Below, piece by piece: positions 14,282-21,945 of a stretch of 55,807 nt of DNA. The DNA comes from Candidatus Saccharimonadota bacterium (GTDB lineage: Bacteria > Patescibacteriota > Saccharimonadia > Saccharimonadales > Saccharimonadaceae): contig JAAXIO010000029.1 of the NCBI GenBank assembly GCA_012270305.1, positions 1 to 55,807 on the forward strand. The letters run 5' to 3'. A program made the translations under genes and the position numbers. The notes beneath the pieces were generated by a model. That model was not told where the DNA came from and did no database searches. It worked only from the letters and a program-made list of their open reading frames with translations. The stretch's first letter is position 1. Each line of letters starts with the position of its first letter.

Positions 14282-14797
14282 ATGAAAAAGTCAGAAAACA
14301 CGGAACAGTTGCTAGAACATTTGCAGCCTAGCATCGTTGTAATCTTGCTCAGGATCGTCGCTGCGATGTTCGTCCTCGATACGCTCTATGCTTTATTCAT
14401 CTTCGCGTTTTACGGGCTATATGATCTCCAGGAATGGCACGATTCGTACATACTCGGGCTCGTTCTGATTCATACCGTAAAATTTGTCGTTATCACAGCG
14501 ATAGTCATCAAGCTATTTGTCGATTGGGCGAGTCGCGGATATTACCTCTCCGGCCATCAGCTGATAGAAAAGGTAGGGATTTTAAACAGGACTGAAATCA
14601 CACATGAATTATCACAGGTCAAGGAAGTTGTGATTAAAAGAAGTTGGTTGGGGCGTAAGCTCAACTACGGAACGATCATCCTCACTCTAGCTGGCTCATC
14701 CGCTACGCAGGATGTCTACATCCGTGATGTGAAGGACGCCGTGGAGTACAAACGGTATTTCGATAAACACCTGCAGGTCCAAGGCTGGGTACGATAA
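14282..14797 (+). CDS. Membrane protein with bacterial PH domain
   Basis: A 171-residue protein with two N-terminal membrane helices (about 18-48 and 58-80) and a C-terminal bacterial PH (DUF304/YdbT-like) domain, seen in YYLSGHQLIEKVGILNRT, the turn VKEVVIKRSWLGRKLNYGTI and the final strand DVYIRDVKDA. Such proteins are membrane-associated and of unclear role. AGGAGAAGG is 3-11 nt before the ATG. It lies 27 nt after the ATPase, probably in its operon. Confidence 0.8.
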   Translation: MKKSENTEQLLEHLQPSIVVILLRIVAAMFVLDTLYALFIFAFYGLYDLQEWHDSYILGLVLIHTVKFVVITAIVIKLFVDWASRGYYLSGHQLIEKVGILNRTEITHELSQVKEVVIKRSWLGRKLNYGTIILTLAGSSATQDVYIRDVKDAVEYKRYFDKHLQVQGWVR

Positions 14798-14840
14798 CGC
14801 CTGATGCTGCCTAATTATCTATAAATGGTAAAATAGAGTA

Positions 14841-15212
14841 GTGAAACGCTTATTTCGCGTAATAATGCCCATCTTCCTCGCCGTATTGGTGAATCTCTTG
14901 ACATTGGGCGCGCACGGCTCTGCCATGGCGACCAGTTCGAGCCATCCAACCGGTGGAATGAACCACGGATCGGTCACCAGCCTGTCGTGTATTTCGATAT
15001 GCACCGCCTCAGCCCACGAGAAATTACGGATCGTCGATAGCCAGAATGAAAAAGACGATGATGACCACACGCCTCCGTTCTACCTCGCTAACCAGCAATC
15101 AATCGCTGAGGCGTTCGACGAAAAACACTCCGGTCAAACTAGGGTTGCCGTCGCACTTAGACCACCACCCGGGCCCCCGAACTACGTGCTCAATGCAGTA
15201 CTACTCTTCTGA
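14841..15212 (+). CDS. Small exported protein with Met/His and Cys residues
   Basis: I do not recognise a family. The first 30 residues form a signal peptide or anchor (basic start, then a hydrophobic run ending near AHGSAMA). The mature part has SSHPTGGMNHGS, a CISIC pair, an acidic run DDDD and a proline-rich segment. His, Met and Cys suggest metal binding, which fits the neighbours, but this is inference. The start is GTG with TAAAAT (14829-14834) ending 6 nt before it, predicting a leaderless transcript separate from the ATPase. Confidence 0.6.
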   Translation: MKRLFRVIMPIFLAVLVNLLTLGAHGSAMATSSSHPTGGMNHGSVTSLSCISICTASAHEKLRIVDSQNEKDDDDHTPPFYLANQQSIAEAFDEKHSGQTRVAVALRPPPGPPNYVLNAVLLF

Positions 15213-15255
15213 GAGTAGCTGATTCTTTCGAATTAGCTTAACTTAGGAGATTTTT

Positions 15256-15891
15256 ATGAGTAAACAAGCAATTATTGGTATCATAGCCATTATCATCCTG
15301 GTCGCAGGAATTAGCGTTTACGCCCTGCGCGAAACACTCTTCCAGTCCTATGCGCCCGATACGGCGTCGCAAGCCGACACCGCATCTACAACCTATAAAG
15401 AATATGCTGCGCTGAAGGGCGAGGCATATGACCAAAGCTTCCTCGCCAACATGATCGCGCATCATCAAGGTGCGGTCGACATGGCCAAGCTTGCACAAGA
15501 AAATGCTGGGCGCGCCGAGCTCAAATCGATGGCCGACGACATCGTCAATACACAGGAAAAAGAAATTGCCAACATGAAGGCATGGCAGTCGGCATGGGGC
15601 TACCCGTCAACATCAGCCGACAACATGATGGATCACTCCGCCATGGGCATGATGGACGACATGGCCGGAATGACTGCTGAGCTGGAAGGTAAAACCGGCG
15701 ATGAGTTTGATAAAGCTTTCATCGAACAAATGATCATGCATCACCAGTCGGCAATCGACATGGCGGCTCCAGCTGAAAAGAACGCCTCTCGCCAGGAAGT
15801 CAAAGACCTGGCCCGTGGCATCATCAGCGCCCAGACGGCTGAGATCAAACAGATGAAGCAGTGGCAGAAAGAATGGGGCTATGAATCCTAA
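15256..15891 (+). CDS. DUF305 protein (CopM-like), membrane-anchored
   Basis: An N-terminal helix (IIGIIAIIILVAGISVYAL) anchors a 211-residue protein outside the membrane. The rest is a tandem pair of DUF305 repeats: YDQSFLANMIAHHQGAVDMA at about 57-77 and DKAFIEQMIMHHQSAIDMAA at about 152-171, each with the MxxHHQxAxxMA signature. A Met/His-rich linker (MMDHSAMGMMDDMAGM) lies between them. DUF305 proteins such as CopM bind copper through these His and Met residues. AGGAGA precedes the ATG. It overlaps the next gene by 11 nt. Confidence 0.9.
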   Translation: MSKQAIIGIIAIIILVAGISVYALRETLFQSYAPDTASQADTASTTYKEYAALKGEAYDQSFLANMIAHHQGAVDMAKLAQENAGRAELKSMADDIVNTQEKEIANMKAWQSAWGYPSTSADNMMDHSAMGMMDDMAGMTAELEGKTGDEFDKAFIEQMIMHHQSAIDMAAPAEKNASRQEVKDLARGIISAQTAEIKQMKQWQKEWGYES

Positions 15892-16390
15892 GTTCCTGTA
15901 TGGTTTCATTGGAATCTTACTCGTCGGATTTGCAGGACTGGTAGTCGTCAGCAAGCAGTCAGAAACACCGCGCCCCGGCGTAGCCCATGCCGATGAAGGC
16001 AGGAATCATGTTGAGCAGAAGAACTACACTGAAGACGAGGTGCCAACATCTGGTGACCACGCCGCTCCTGTTGCCTGGGGAGTGTATGAAACCGAACAAC
16101 GCGATGACCAGCTCATCCATAACTTAGAGCACGGCGGCATCGTCGTAACCTACCGACCGGATATTCCAACAAATGAGCTCGGTGAACTCAAACGATTGCT
16201 ATCAAAGCCCTACTCGGAGCCTAAGTTTGCACCGACAAAGATAGTACTTGCACCACGCCCAGCCAACAAAGAAAAAATCGTCCTATCCTCTTGGCAGCGC
16301 AGCCAGTCATTGGATGTATATGATAAGAATCTGGTCATAAACTACGTGAAGCGTAACCTGGGTAAAAGCCCGGAACCATTGGCGCGTTAA
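15881..16390 (+). CDS. DUF3105 protein, membrane-anchored
   Basis: A 169-residue protein with an N-terminal helix (FLYGFIGILLVGFAGLVVV) and an extracytoplasmic DUF3105 domain, recognised by VPTSGDHAAPVAWGVYE, then LIHNLEHGGIVVTYRP, with conserved His residues in both blocks. The role of the family is unknown; it often travels with DUF305 and copper genes. Overlap of 11 nt with DUF305 and one base between its stop and the next ATG indicate one operon of exported proteins. Confidence 0.85.
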   Translation: MNPKFLYGFIGILLVGFAGLVVVSKQSETPRPGVAHADEGRNHVEQKNYTEDEVPTSGDHAAPVAWGVYETEQRDDQLIHNLEHGGIVVTYRPDIPTNELGELKRLLSKPYSEPKFAPTKIVLAPRPANKEKIVLSSWQRSQSLDVYDKNLVINYVKRNLGKSPEPLAR

Positions 16391-16391
16391 C

Positions 16392-16777
16392 ATGAGTACG
16401 AAACTATTTATCATAGCGATCGGTGTCATCGGTATCGTCCTCGCCGCAGGCGTGTATCTATCCCTGAGTCAAAACGACTCGACCGCGCCCTCGACGAGCA
16501 CAGGTAAGACCGACACGACCTATACCGCGAAGATGTCAAACTACACGATACAAAATCAAACTGTTGGACCATAATCTCAGGATCCGTCTACGACATAACG
16601 AGCTATATCCCTCGTCATCCGGGCGGCGATGAGATCCTTCGTGCCTGCGGAACAGACGCAACAAGTCTCTTCACGAAGCGCCAGACTAGCGATGGCCAGT
16701 CCGTTGGCAGTGGCAGTCCTCATAGTCCAAACGCCGAAGAGCAGCTAGAGAAACTTCTTATAGGTAAAGTGCGCTAA
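16392..16777 (+). pseudogene. Membrane-anchored cytochrome b5-like heme-binding protein, frameshifted
   Basis: The first frame codes for a membrane anchor, a Ser/Thr linker and the beginning of a cytochrome b5 domain, then stops at TAA 16572-16574. From 16565 the -1 frame reads WTIISGSVYDITSYIPRHPG, with the heme-ligand HPGG motif, and continues for 71 codons to 16777. One additional A in the AAA near 16555 would give NQNCWTIISG and join both parts into a 129-residue protein. The second heme ligand could be the His in GSPHSPNAEEQLEKLLIG. The lesion sits in a short homopolymer, so a base-calling error is likely. Confidence 0.8.
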
Positions 16778-16899
16778 GTACATTTCAGCTGCATAGCATA
16801 ATGCTCCGCAGTAAAAATGGAATGATGGATTTTCGCCGGGATCTTCGTTTTGGCGATCGTCATGTTCTCACCAGCTAGAGTTATGCGATATTAGGAGTA
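16778..16899. other. Spacer with a possible membrane-helix remnant
   Basis: No intact gene is visible. One plus-strand frame from about 16828 reads WIFAGIFVLAIVMFSP and stops soon after; it looks like a stray membrane helix without a start codon, perhaps the end of a decayed gene. Confidence 0.25.
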
Positions 16900-16914
16900 T
16901 AATGATTCTCATTA
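16900..16914. promoter_or_regulatory. Fur/PerR-like palindrome overlapping a -10 box
   Basis: TAATGATTCTCATTA is a perfect TAATGA-N3-TCATTA palindrome overlapping TATAAT at 16898-16903. It resembles Fur-family operators but is shorter than a full 19-bp Fur box. It would control the ImmA-like/PIN pair. Confidence 0.35.
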
Positions 16915-16956
16915 AGGAGGTGGCGCGGAAGGCCTCTCCGTGCTTTATCAAAAAGT

Positions 16957-18153
16957 GTGATTCAGCTCAAAGTACATAGCAAAACAGTGTTGGAAATCAA
17001 CGAAGAAGCGATGTCTATGATCCTCGGTATTTATCCTGACGAGCATTTGATGGAGAGGCCACTTTTTGCAGATGCCCTGGCTAGCGGAGAATTAAGTATA
17101 TCCGCCCTTCGTAAAGAATGCGAGACGCTACTTATCCCATGGCAGCTCTTTCTGCTAAAGGAATCAAAGCTAAAACCTACCCTAGAGCGAATTGAAGCAA
17201 GACGAAAAGCAAAGTTTAGCACCAGACTAATTGCCAACCGTAGCAATGATGGTAGTGGAATTTCGTTGCGGATTGCTGACCGTGTCATCGGCTTGCAAGA
17301 ATTTGCGTCCTCGGGGATCAATGAATCAAACGATTTTTGTGGAATGCTCATCACGCATCATAGGAGCAAATGGCCCGCTATAATAGCAAGTCATTTTAGT
17401 CTAGATCCTGATCGAATGAGTGGAAGGGGTAAAGAGACCGTACTCAAATACCTTATCAAGCAGACAGAGTCAAAAAATATTAGGGTATCTCGAGGTGTGC
17501 TCAGCTCATCAGTTAAGTTTTTCCCCGTTACGCGCCAGATACAAAAGACATATCGTCAATCGAGCGGTTTTGTAGTGCATGACGAGAAATTACCGTACAT
17601 ATTTTTGCCAGATGAGATGGGTAACAATGAAACGCCAGGTCGGCAAATCCTCACATTACTAGTACTGCTGGTACTGGTTGGTACTAATAACTACGACTAT
17701 TATTTAACCGGCGACTTGGAGCTGCGTATGCGTCGCATTGCGATACTCAAGCAAGCTTTCGGTGTAGCAACTGAGATTCTTTTTCCGTATGGAGCATCTG
17801 ATGTATACCGCGGCCAAGAAATAACGTATGACATATGTGAAGAGCTGTCGAAGAAATATATGCTGACACCGTCAGCTGTCATGGTTACTCTGAGACAGAG
17901 GGATGTGATTGCTTCTGATAAAGAGCTATCTATATTACTGGATAGTATTCCAATGAGTACTGGCGGGGGTGGACCTATGAATCAACCAAAGATAGAGACT
18001 GCTGTTAATAAATTATGCGGTATGTCAACGACGAAAGATATAGTCCAGGCATTGAATAACAAGTCTCTGACCTCTATCAATGCACAATATTTGGTTTTTG
18101 GAAGAGTCGATAAGTTACAATTTGCAAAATTCGCCGCGGCGGTTGGTCTATGA
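16957..18153 (+). CDS. ImmA/IrrE-like protein lacking the zinc motif
   Basis: A 398-residue protein with the layout of ImmA/IrrE peptidases: ADALASGELSISALRKECET followed by LLIPWQLFLL near the N terminus, then the strands SSGFVVHDEKLPYIFLPDE (about 193-211) and the helix ILTLLVLLVLVG. In active members that helix reads TLAHELxH; here the two His and the Glu are Val236, Leu237 and Leu240, so it cannot bind zinc. The ATEILFP segment after it matches the usual FAAELLMP. Start GTG 16957. It overlaps the PIN gene by 4 nt, indicating a two-gene module in which this protein is probably the regulator or neutraliser. Confidence 0.7.
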   Translation: MIQLKVHSKTVLEINEEAMSMILGIYPDEHLMERPLFADALASGELSISALRKECETLLIPWQLFLLKESKLKPTLERIEARRKAKFSTRLIANRSNDGSGISLRIADRVIGLQEFASSGINESNDFCGMLITHHRSKWPAIIASHFSLDPDRMSGRGKETVLKYLIKQTESKNIRVSRGVLSSSVKFFPVTRQIQKTYRQSSGFVVHDEKLPYIFLPDEMGNNETPGRQILTLLVLLVLVGTNNYDYYLTGDLELRMRRIAILKQAFGVATEILFPYGASDVYRGQEITYDICEELSKKYMLTPSAVMVTLRQRDVIASDKELSILLDSIPMSTGGGGPMNQPKIETAVNKLCGMSTTKDIVQALNNKSLTSINAQYLVFGRVDKLQFAKFAAAVGL

Positions 18154-18599
18154 TTGTTCTTGATAGCAATGTAATTGTCCACTGTATTGATGAGGGTATA
18201 CGCGTTCCCGAGGGCGAATTAGTAGTACCCGACGACCTTCATGACGAGTATGAGGTGATGAAAATAAGGTACGGTAGCCATAAGGTACCAGCAGTCACGA
18301 ATATTTCCGAATATTCCGATTATGACGATGTATATTATTTGCAGCGGTATGCACATTATTTAAACGAATATGGTGAAGTGTATCTTGCGCGTATGTCTGG
18401 GCTCGCTGACGTATCCATCCTTGCTCTCGTTGACTGCCTAGTACACGATTATGGCCGAGATGGGCAGCAGACATCGTTTGACCTCGGCTCTGAATTCACA
18501 AATATGGTCACGGTGATTACTGCCGACGTAACTTTAGCAAGTAGGCTTACTGCGGAGTTCAACGACAGCATCACATTGCTACACTCTTCTGATTTGTAA
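18150..18599 (+). CDS. PIN-domain nuclease-like protein
   Basis: A 149-residue protein starting MIVLDSNVIVHCIDEG, the first PIN strand with Asp5. Other acidic positions of the fold are visible in LADVSILALVDCLV and in VITADVTLASRL near the C terminus, consistent with a metal-dependent RNase. PIN proteins paired with a small upstream partner are commonly toxins; here the partner is a large ImmA-like protein. ATGA overlap with the upstream gene shows coupling. Length is normal for the fold. Toxicity is inference. Confidence 0.75.
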   Translation: MIVLDSNVIVHCIDEGIRVPEGELVVPDDLHDEYEVMKIRYGSHKVPAVTNISEYSDYDDVYYLQRYAHYLNEYGEVYLARMSGLADVSILALVDCLVHDYGRDGQQTSFDLGSEFTNMVTVITADVTLASRLTAEFNDSITLLHSSDL

Positions 18600-18604
18600 C
18601 GCAC

Positions 18605-19054
18605 TTGATTATCGGCAATATTGACCAATCTCAAATCAATCGAAAGAATGACTACCTATTTCGATTATCTATTAAGGCATTGATAAAAAACGACGAGGGA
18701 CATGTGTTGGTTGTAAAAGAGGCTGGCCGTAATTGGTGGGATTTACCAGGTGGTGGCATGGACCACGGTGAAGCCATCGCAGAGGCGATAGCAAGGGAAC
18801 TTAAAGAGGAAGTTGATTTAGAAGGCGACTTCTCATCTAGAATCTTAGCGGTTGAGGATCCTGCGTATCTTGAGGGAGTAAATCTATATCAAGTACGTCT
18901 AGTATTCGAAGTTTATCCTAGTGAGCTTCCATATCGAACGGGTGATGATTCTGATGAGCTGATGTACATTGATGCAAGTGAGCTAAAGAATTCTACGAGT
19001 GAGGTCGAGAGGCGAGTGTATCAGTATTCGGTAATGGCGAACAGAAATGAGTAA
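18605..19054 (+). CDS. NUDIX hydrolase
   Basis: A 149-residue pyrophosphohydrolase. The N-terminal strands LFRLSIKALIKNDEGHVLVV lead to WWDLPGGGMDHGEAIAEAIA and RELKEEVDL, a complete NUDIX box. The substrate is unknown. The start is TTG 18605, six bases after the PIN stop; an internal start is possible because the first 20 residues are not typical. It may belong to the same transcript as the ImmA-like/PIN pair. Confidence 0.85.
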   Translation: MIIGNIDQSQINRKNDYLFRLSIKALIKNDEGHVLVVKEAGRNWWDLPGGGMDHGEAIAEAIARELKEEVDLEGDFSSRILAVEDPAYLEGVNLYQVRLVFEVYPSELPYRTGDDSDELMYIDASELKNSTSEVERRVYQYSVMANRNE

Positions 19055-19060
19055 GGGCTT

Positions 19061-19438
19061 ATGATTGAAATTGGCATCGACACACAAATCCTACCCGATA
19101 TATTAAATGGTCGCAAAACAATCGAAGGTAGATTAGCTAAGGGCAAATTCTTGTACATCGATGTTGGCGATGAGATATCAGTTCGAGAAGATATCTACTA
19201 CGATGGTAGTTTGTATAAAAGTACTGGCGGTGTTGCGACGCTGTGTGTAACGAATGTTTCTCGCTTCGATAGCTTTGCAGACATGCTAGAAAACATGGGA
19301 TATAGGAGTGTTATTCCCAGCGCTAGTACTTTAGAAGACGCGGTTTCTGTGTATCATAATTTCTATTCTGAAGCTGATGAACGTCAGTATGGGGTGGTCG
19401 CAATATCGTTTAAAACGATCGAACCTGCTTCGATGTAA
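19061..19438 (+). CDS. ASCH-domain protein
   Basis: A 125-residue protein of the ASCH (PUA-like) fold, thought to bind RNA or modified nucleotides. Characteristic parts are ILPDILNGRKTIEGRLAKG at the N terminus, the strand GDEISVRED and a C-terminal segment YGVVAISFKTIEPA. It follows the NUDIX gene by 6 nt. ASCH and NUDIX genes adjoin in several bacteria and may handle damaged nucleotides, but this is context only. Confidence 0.8.
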   Translation: MIEIGIDTQILPDILNGRKTIEGRLAKGKFLYIDVGDEISVREDIYYDGSLYKSTGGVATLCVTNVSRFDSFADMLENMGYRSVIPSASTLEDAVSVYHNFYSEADERQYGVVAISFKTIEPASM

Positions 19439-19439
19439 G

Positions 19440-19715
19440 TTACACCCTGCGTTTCGACCGATACACTACAAACAAAATATACGCCGAGGCGGGGATACCG
19501 ACGTAAATATAAGCATGTGCATCCCACCTACCGGTCATAAAGTCCCAGAAGAACCAACCTATGTAGGCAGCAAGCACGAACCAGAGCGTGATGGTTGAAA
19601 TGCCTTGAAGTTTCTCGTGATCGTTTCGTAATTGATGAGCCTTTAGGGCTTGAGGAATAAAAATTGCGGCGTCTACGATTGAGATGACGATACCGAGAAT
19701 GACTGAATTATCCAT
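19440..19715 (-). CDS. SemiSWEET-like PQ-loop membrane protein
   Basis: A 91-residue protein with three membrane helices (about 6-22, 40-58, 68-85) and a Pro-Gln pair in AAIFIPQALKAHQLR, the hallmark of PQ-loop and SemiSWEET transporters. These form dimers that carry sugars or other small solutes. The polar segment LQGISTITLWFVL after the PQ helix is also typical. A (TTTA)5 tract lies 16-35 nt upstream of the ATG. Convergent with the ASCH gene. Confidence 0.75.
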   Translation of the reverse strand: MDNSVILGIVISIVDAAIFIPQALKAHQLRNDHEKLQGISTITLWFVLAAYIGWFFWDFMTGRWDAHAYIYVGIPASAYILFVVYRSKRRV

Positions 19716-19730
19716 GGGTTTTGTTCTTTC

Positions 19731-19750
19731 TTTATTTATTTATTTATTTA
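19731..19750. repeat. Tetranucleotide repeat (TTTA)5
   Basis: Five perfect TTTA units followed by TTATTA. On the minus strand this AAAT tract is 16-35 nt before the SemiSWEET ATG, where its length could alter promoter spacing or leader length. Confidence 0.85.
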
Positions 19751-19832
19751 TTATTAGGACCGTGACGGCCCCGAAGTAGTATATAATACATATCCGTTCA
19801 CATTGCCAAACACGCACTAAGGATGTGAGAGT

Positions 19833-20255
19833 GTGGTGCAGCCCGCCAGAAGGGCAGCTGAATGGGTGACGAGTTCACCGGATCGCAAATATGTGATTGT
19901 GGGAGCTGCAACTGCGGTGCTGAGTTTTTCACTGTTGAGTGCGTTGGTTGAGGTTGCCGGCTGGCATCCAATTCCAGCGAACATTACGCAGTGGATAGCT
20001 ACAACCTATCTGAACTTTCTACTGGTTTGTAGCTGGGCGTACCCGGCTAATCCATTTCGGTGGAATCTGGTAGGTAGTCACTTCATGGCAAGGGGTGGTA
20101 GTTTTGTGCTGGTGCAGTTGGGCTTTGCAGGCTTAACGGCTATGGGCGCACATTATCTACTAGCCTTATTGGTGAGTTCAGCAGCAGGCTTCTTTAGCAA
20201 CTTCCTACTTGCGAGCAAGGTTGTATTTCGCTCAGCGAGAAAGAAGGTGATGTGA
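19833..20255 (+). CDS. GtrA-family membrane protein
   Basis: A 140-residue protein with four membrane helices. RKYVIVGAATAVLSFSLLSA is the usual GtrA helix 1, and ITQWIATTYLNFLLVCSWAY matches the helix 2/3 segment with the conserved N-F. GtrA proteins are linked to flipping of polyprenyl-linked sugars for surface glycans. Start is GTG 19833, with AAGGA about 10 nt upstream and TATAAT at 19782-19787. Convergent with the VIT gene, sharing a terminator. Confidence 0.8.
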   Translation: MVQPARRAAEWVTSSPDRKYVIVGAATAVLSFSLLSALVEVAGWHPIPANITQWIATTYLNFLLVCSWAYPANPFRWNLVGSHFMARGGSFVLVQLGFAGLTAMGAHYLLALLVSSAAGFFSNFLLASKVVFRSARKKVM

Positions 20256-20259
20256 AACT

Positions 20260-20289
20260 CCCCCCGGTCACGAAACGACCGGGGGATTT
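20260..20289. terminator. Bidirectional terminator between gtrA-like and VIT genes
   Basis: CCCCCGGTC (20261-20269) pairs with GACCGGGGG (20277-20285) around a 7-nt loop, followed by ATTTT on the plus side. It lies in the 39-nt gap between two convergent genes. Confidence 0.85.
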
Positions 20290-20294
20290 TCATA

Positions 20295-20840
20295 TTACAC
20301 AACTGCGCCAAATGCGACACCAATAAAGTAGGTGACTGCCATGGCGACTAAGCCACCGATCATCACGCGAGTGACAGCGCGCCTGCGCGACGCACCGCCC
20401 ACCGAGGCACTGTAGTAGCCGGTAAATATGAGTGCGATCGCAACGGCTATAACGGTTGCAAGAATTTGTATCTCTTCAGGCGACACCAATACGGCAATAA
20501 ATGGTACGAGCCCACCTGCGGTAAATGCAAACAGCGAAGCGATGGCGGCGTGCCATGGATTGGTGAACTCACCCTCCTCGTGCTCTTCGGCTAGTTTAGA
20601 ATTTACCTTTTCGGCGTCGCGTTGTGAGCTGACTGATACGTATTCGCCAACTGCCATAGATAGGGCACCGGCTACAAGGGCTGCCATGCCGGCTGTAAAT
20701 AGAGCGCGTGAGCCGGCACTGGCTCCGGCCACACCCATAAGCACACTGGCTGTTGATACAATACCATCGTTGGCACCAAGCACGGCTGCACGTAAACGAT
20801 TTAATGTTGCATTTGATGTTGGGGTTGATTGTTCGGGCAT
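20295..20840 (-). CDS. VIT1/CCC1-family transporter lacking the hook domain
   Basis: A membrane protein of 181 residues related to Fe(II)/Mn(II) transporters of the VIT family. LRAAVLGANDGIVSTASVLMG is the standard first helix, with the Asp-Gly metal site, and MAVGEYVSVSSQRDAE is the standard helix 2 end. In full-length members a helical, Glu-rich metal-binding region of about 60 residues follows; here only KLAEEHEEGEFTNPW remains before helix 3. The five membrane helices are otherwise complete. It may still transport, but with altered metal sensing. Confidence 0.85.
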   Translation of the reverse strand: MPEQSTPTSNATLNRLRAAVLGANDGIVSTASVLMGVAGASAGSRALFTAGMAALVAGALSMAVGEYVSVSSQRDAEKVNSKLAEEHEEGEFTNPWHAAIASLFAFTAGGLVPFIAVLVSPEEIQILATVIAVAIALIFTGYYSASVGGASRRRAVTRVMIGGLVAMAVTYFIGVAFGAVV

Positions 20841-20882
20841 ATAGTAATTGTAGCAAACAACAAGCCGCGTATAATAATGAGT

Positions 20883-21401
20883 ATGTACGAAACACTTATT
20901 CGGCTAGTTGCAGATGGGCTGGTGGTACCAGTTGTGCTGCTGGGCGCGTGGGCGCTAGTATTTAAAATCCCTAATAATAAAAAGTACAAAGCATATTGTC
21001 GAATTCTTATGGCGGGAATCACGGCCTACTTGTTTGCAAAATTGATTGGGAGTATTTATCAGCCGGAGTTGCAACGGCCGTTTGAGCTACTTGGCCAGCA
21101 AGCGGGCGCATCGTTTTTAAACAACCCAGGCTTCCCATCCGATCACGTGCTATTTTGCAGTGCAATCACTTTGGCGGTATGGTTCGAGACGAGGCAGAAA
21201 CTGGTAGTCGCTATACTAGCGATATTGACGCTATTAGTGGGTATAGGCCGTATACTTGCTCTAGTACACAGTCCACTTGATGTCATTGGAGCAGTCGCTA
21301 TCGCCTGTATTGGTGCAGTATGGTACTACATGCGCGAACCATCAAGTCATCCGTCCAGAGTCAAGCAATGGTCAAAACCACAAAAAGCTGGTAAAGTATA
21401 G
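20883..21401 (+). CDS. PAP2-family phosphatase, membrane-bound
   Basis: A 173-residue integral membrane phosphatase, probably acting on undecaprenyl diphosphate or a phospholipid. The three PAP2 motifs are visible: KLIGSIYQPELQRPF (K-x6-RP-like), GFPSDH, and GRILALVHSPLDV (SR-x5-H-x3-D-like). Motif 1 is slightly extended and motif 2 has Asp where Gly is usual. I chose ATG 20883 because TATAAT (20870-20875) lies 7 nt upstream; ATG 20877 is one base from it and unlikely. Divergent from the VIT gene. Confidence 0.83.
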   Translation: MYETLIRLVADGLVVPVVLLGAWALVFKIPNNKKYKAYCRILMAGITAYLFAKLIGSIYQPELQRPFELLGQQAGASFLNNPGFPSDHVLFCSAITLAVWFETRQKLVVAILAILTLLVGIGRILALVHSPLDVIGAVAIACIGAVWYYMREPSSHPSRVKQWSKPQKAGKV

Positions 21402-21426
21402 TTTATTAGCTATAAGGGAGTAGTAC

Positions 21427-21915
21427 GTGGCGAAAGTAGTTGAAGCTGTTCATGCTCATGCAGCCTGGAGCACAATGAGTGTCCGGTCTATAGTAAAGGT
21501 ATTCGTATACGGCCTTGGTGTAGGCCTTCTCACATATGCCCTGTACCTTGCGCTCGAACAAGTTATATTTGACCCTATACTATGTAAGGAAAATAGTGCA
21601 CTCGTGCACTGTGAAGACGCACCGAGTATTGCGGGTGGTGTGGCAATGATACTGGGCTCGCTTGCCGGCCTGGTGTTACTCGTACGGGAGCGGGTATATC
21701 GACCAATCATGGCTATACTCGGTGTAATGATTGCCTTATGGGGGATTTTTACGGTTACGGCGAGTTTGCCACTCATCGTGGCGATTCTTTATGTTGCGCT
21801 ACTATTCGCCGCTGCTTATATATTGTTCTCTTGGCTAGTACAGCCAACGAGCCTGGTGGTTAGTATAGCTGGTGTGCTCATTGTTGCTTCACTAGCGCGC
21901 CTTGCAATGGGCTAA
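21427..21915 (+). CDS. Membrane protein of unknown function
   Basis: I do not recognise a family. The 162-residue protein has about five hydrophobic helices, including VYGLGVGLLTYALYLAL, GGVAMILGSLAGLVLLV, MAILGVMIALWGIFTV and IVAILYVALLFAAAYILF. An extracytoplasmic loop between the first two contains a Cys pair (DPILCKEN and VHCEDAP) that could form a disulfide. Start GTG 21427; AAGGGAG is about 10 nt upstream. It lies between PAP2 and rmuC, all on one strand. Confidence 0.7.
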   Translation: MAKVVEAVHAHAAWSTMSVRSIVKVFVYGLGVGLLTYALYLALEQVIFDPILCKENSALVHCEDAPSIAGGVAMILGSLAGLVLLVRERVYRPIMAILGVMIALWGIFTVTASLPLIVAILYVALLFAAAYILFSWLVQPTSLVVSIAGVLIVASLARLAMG

Positions 21916-21945
21916 TAGCCACAATGCTACTGCTATAATGAGTGA

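Noticed and set aside
16258-16268. GCCCAGCCAAC in the DUF3105 gene as another tRNA-end repeat
   Set aside because: It is inside a conserved coding segment, lacks the GAAACA...CCACTA part and has no terminator after it.
16920-16979. A 19-codon leader peptide starting GTG at 16920
   Set aside because: AAGGAG directly abuts the GTG with no spacing, and the sequence has no attenuator-like codon run.
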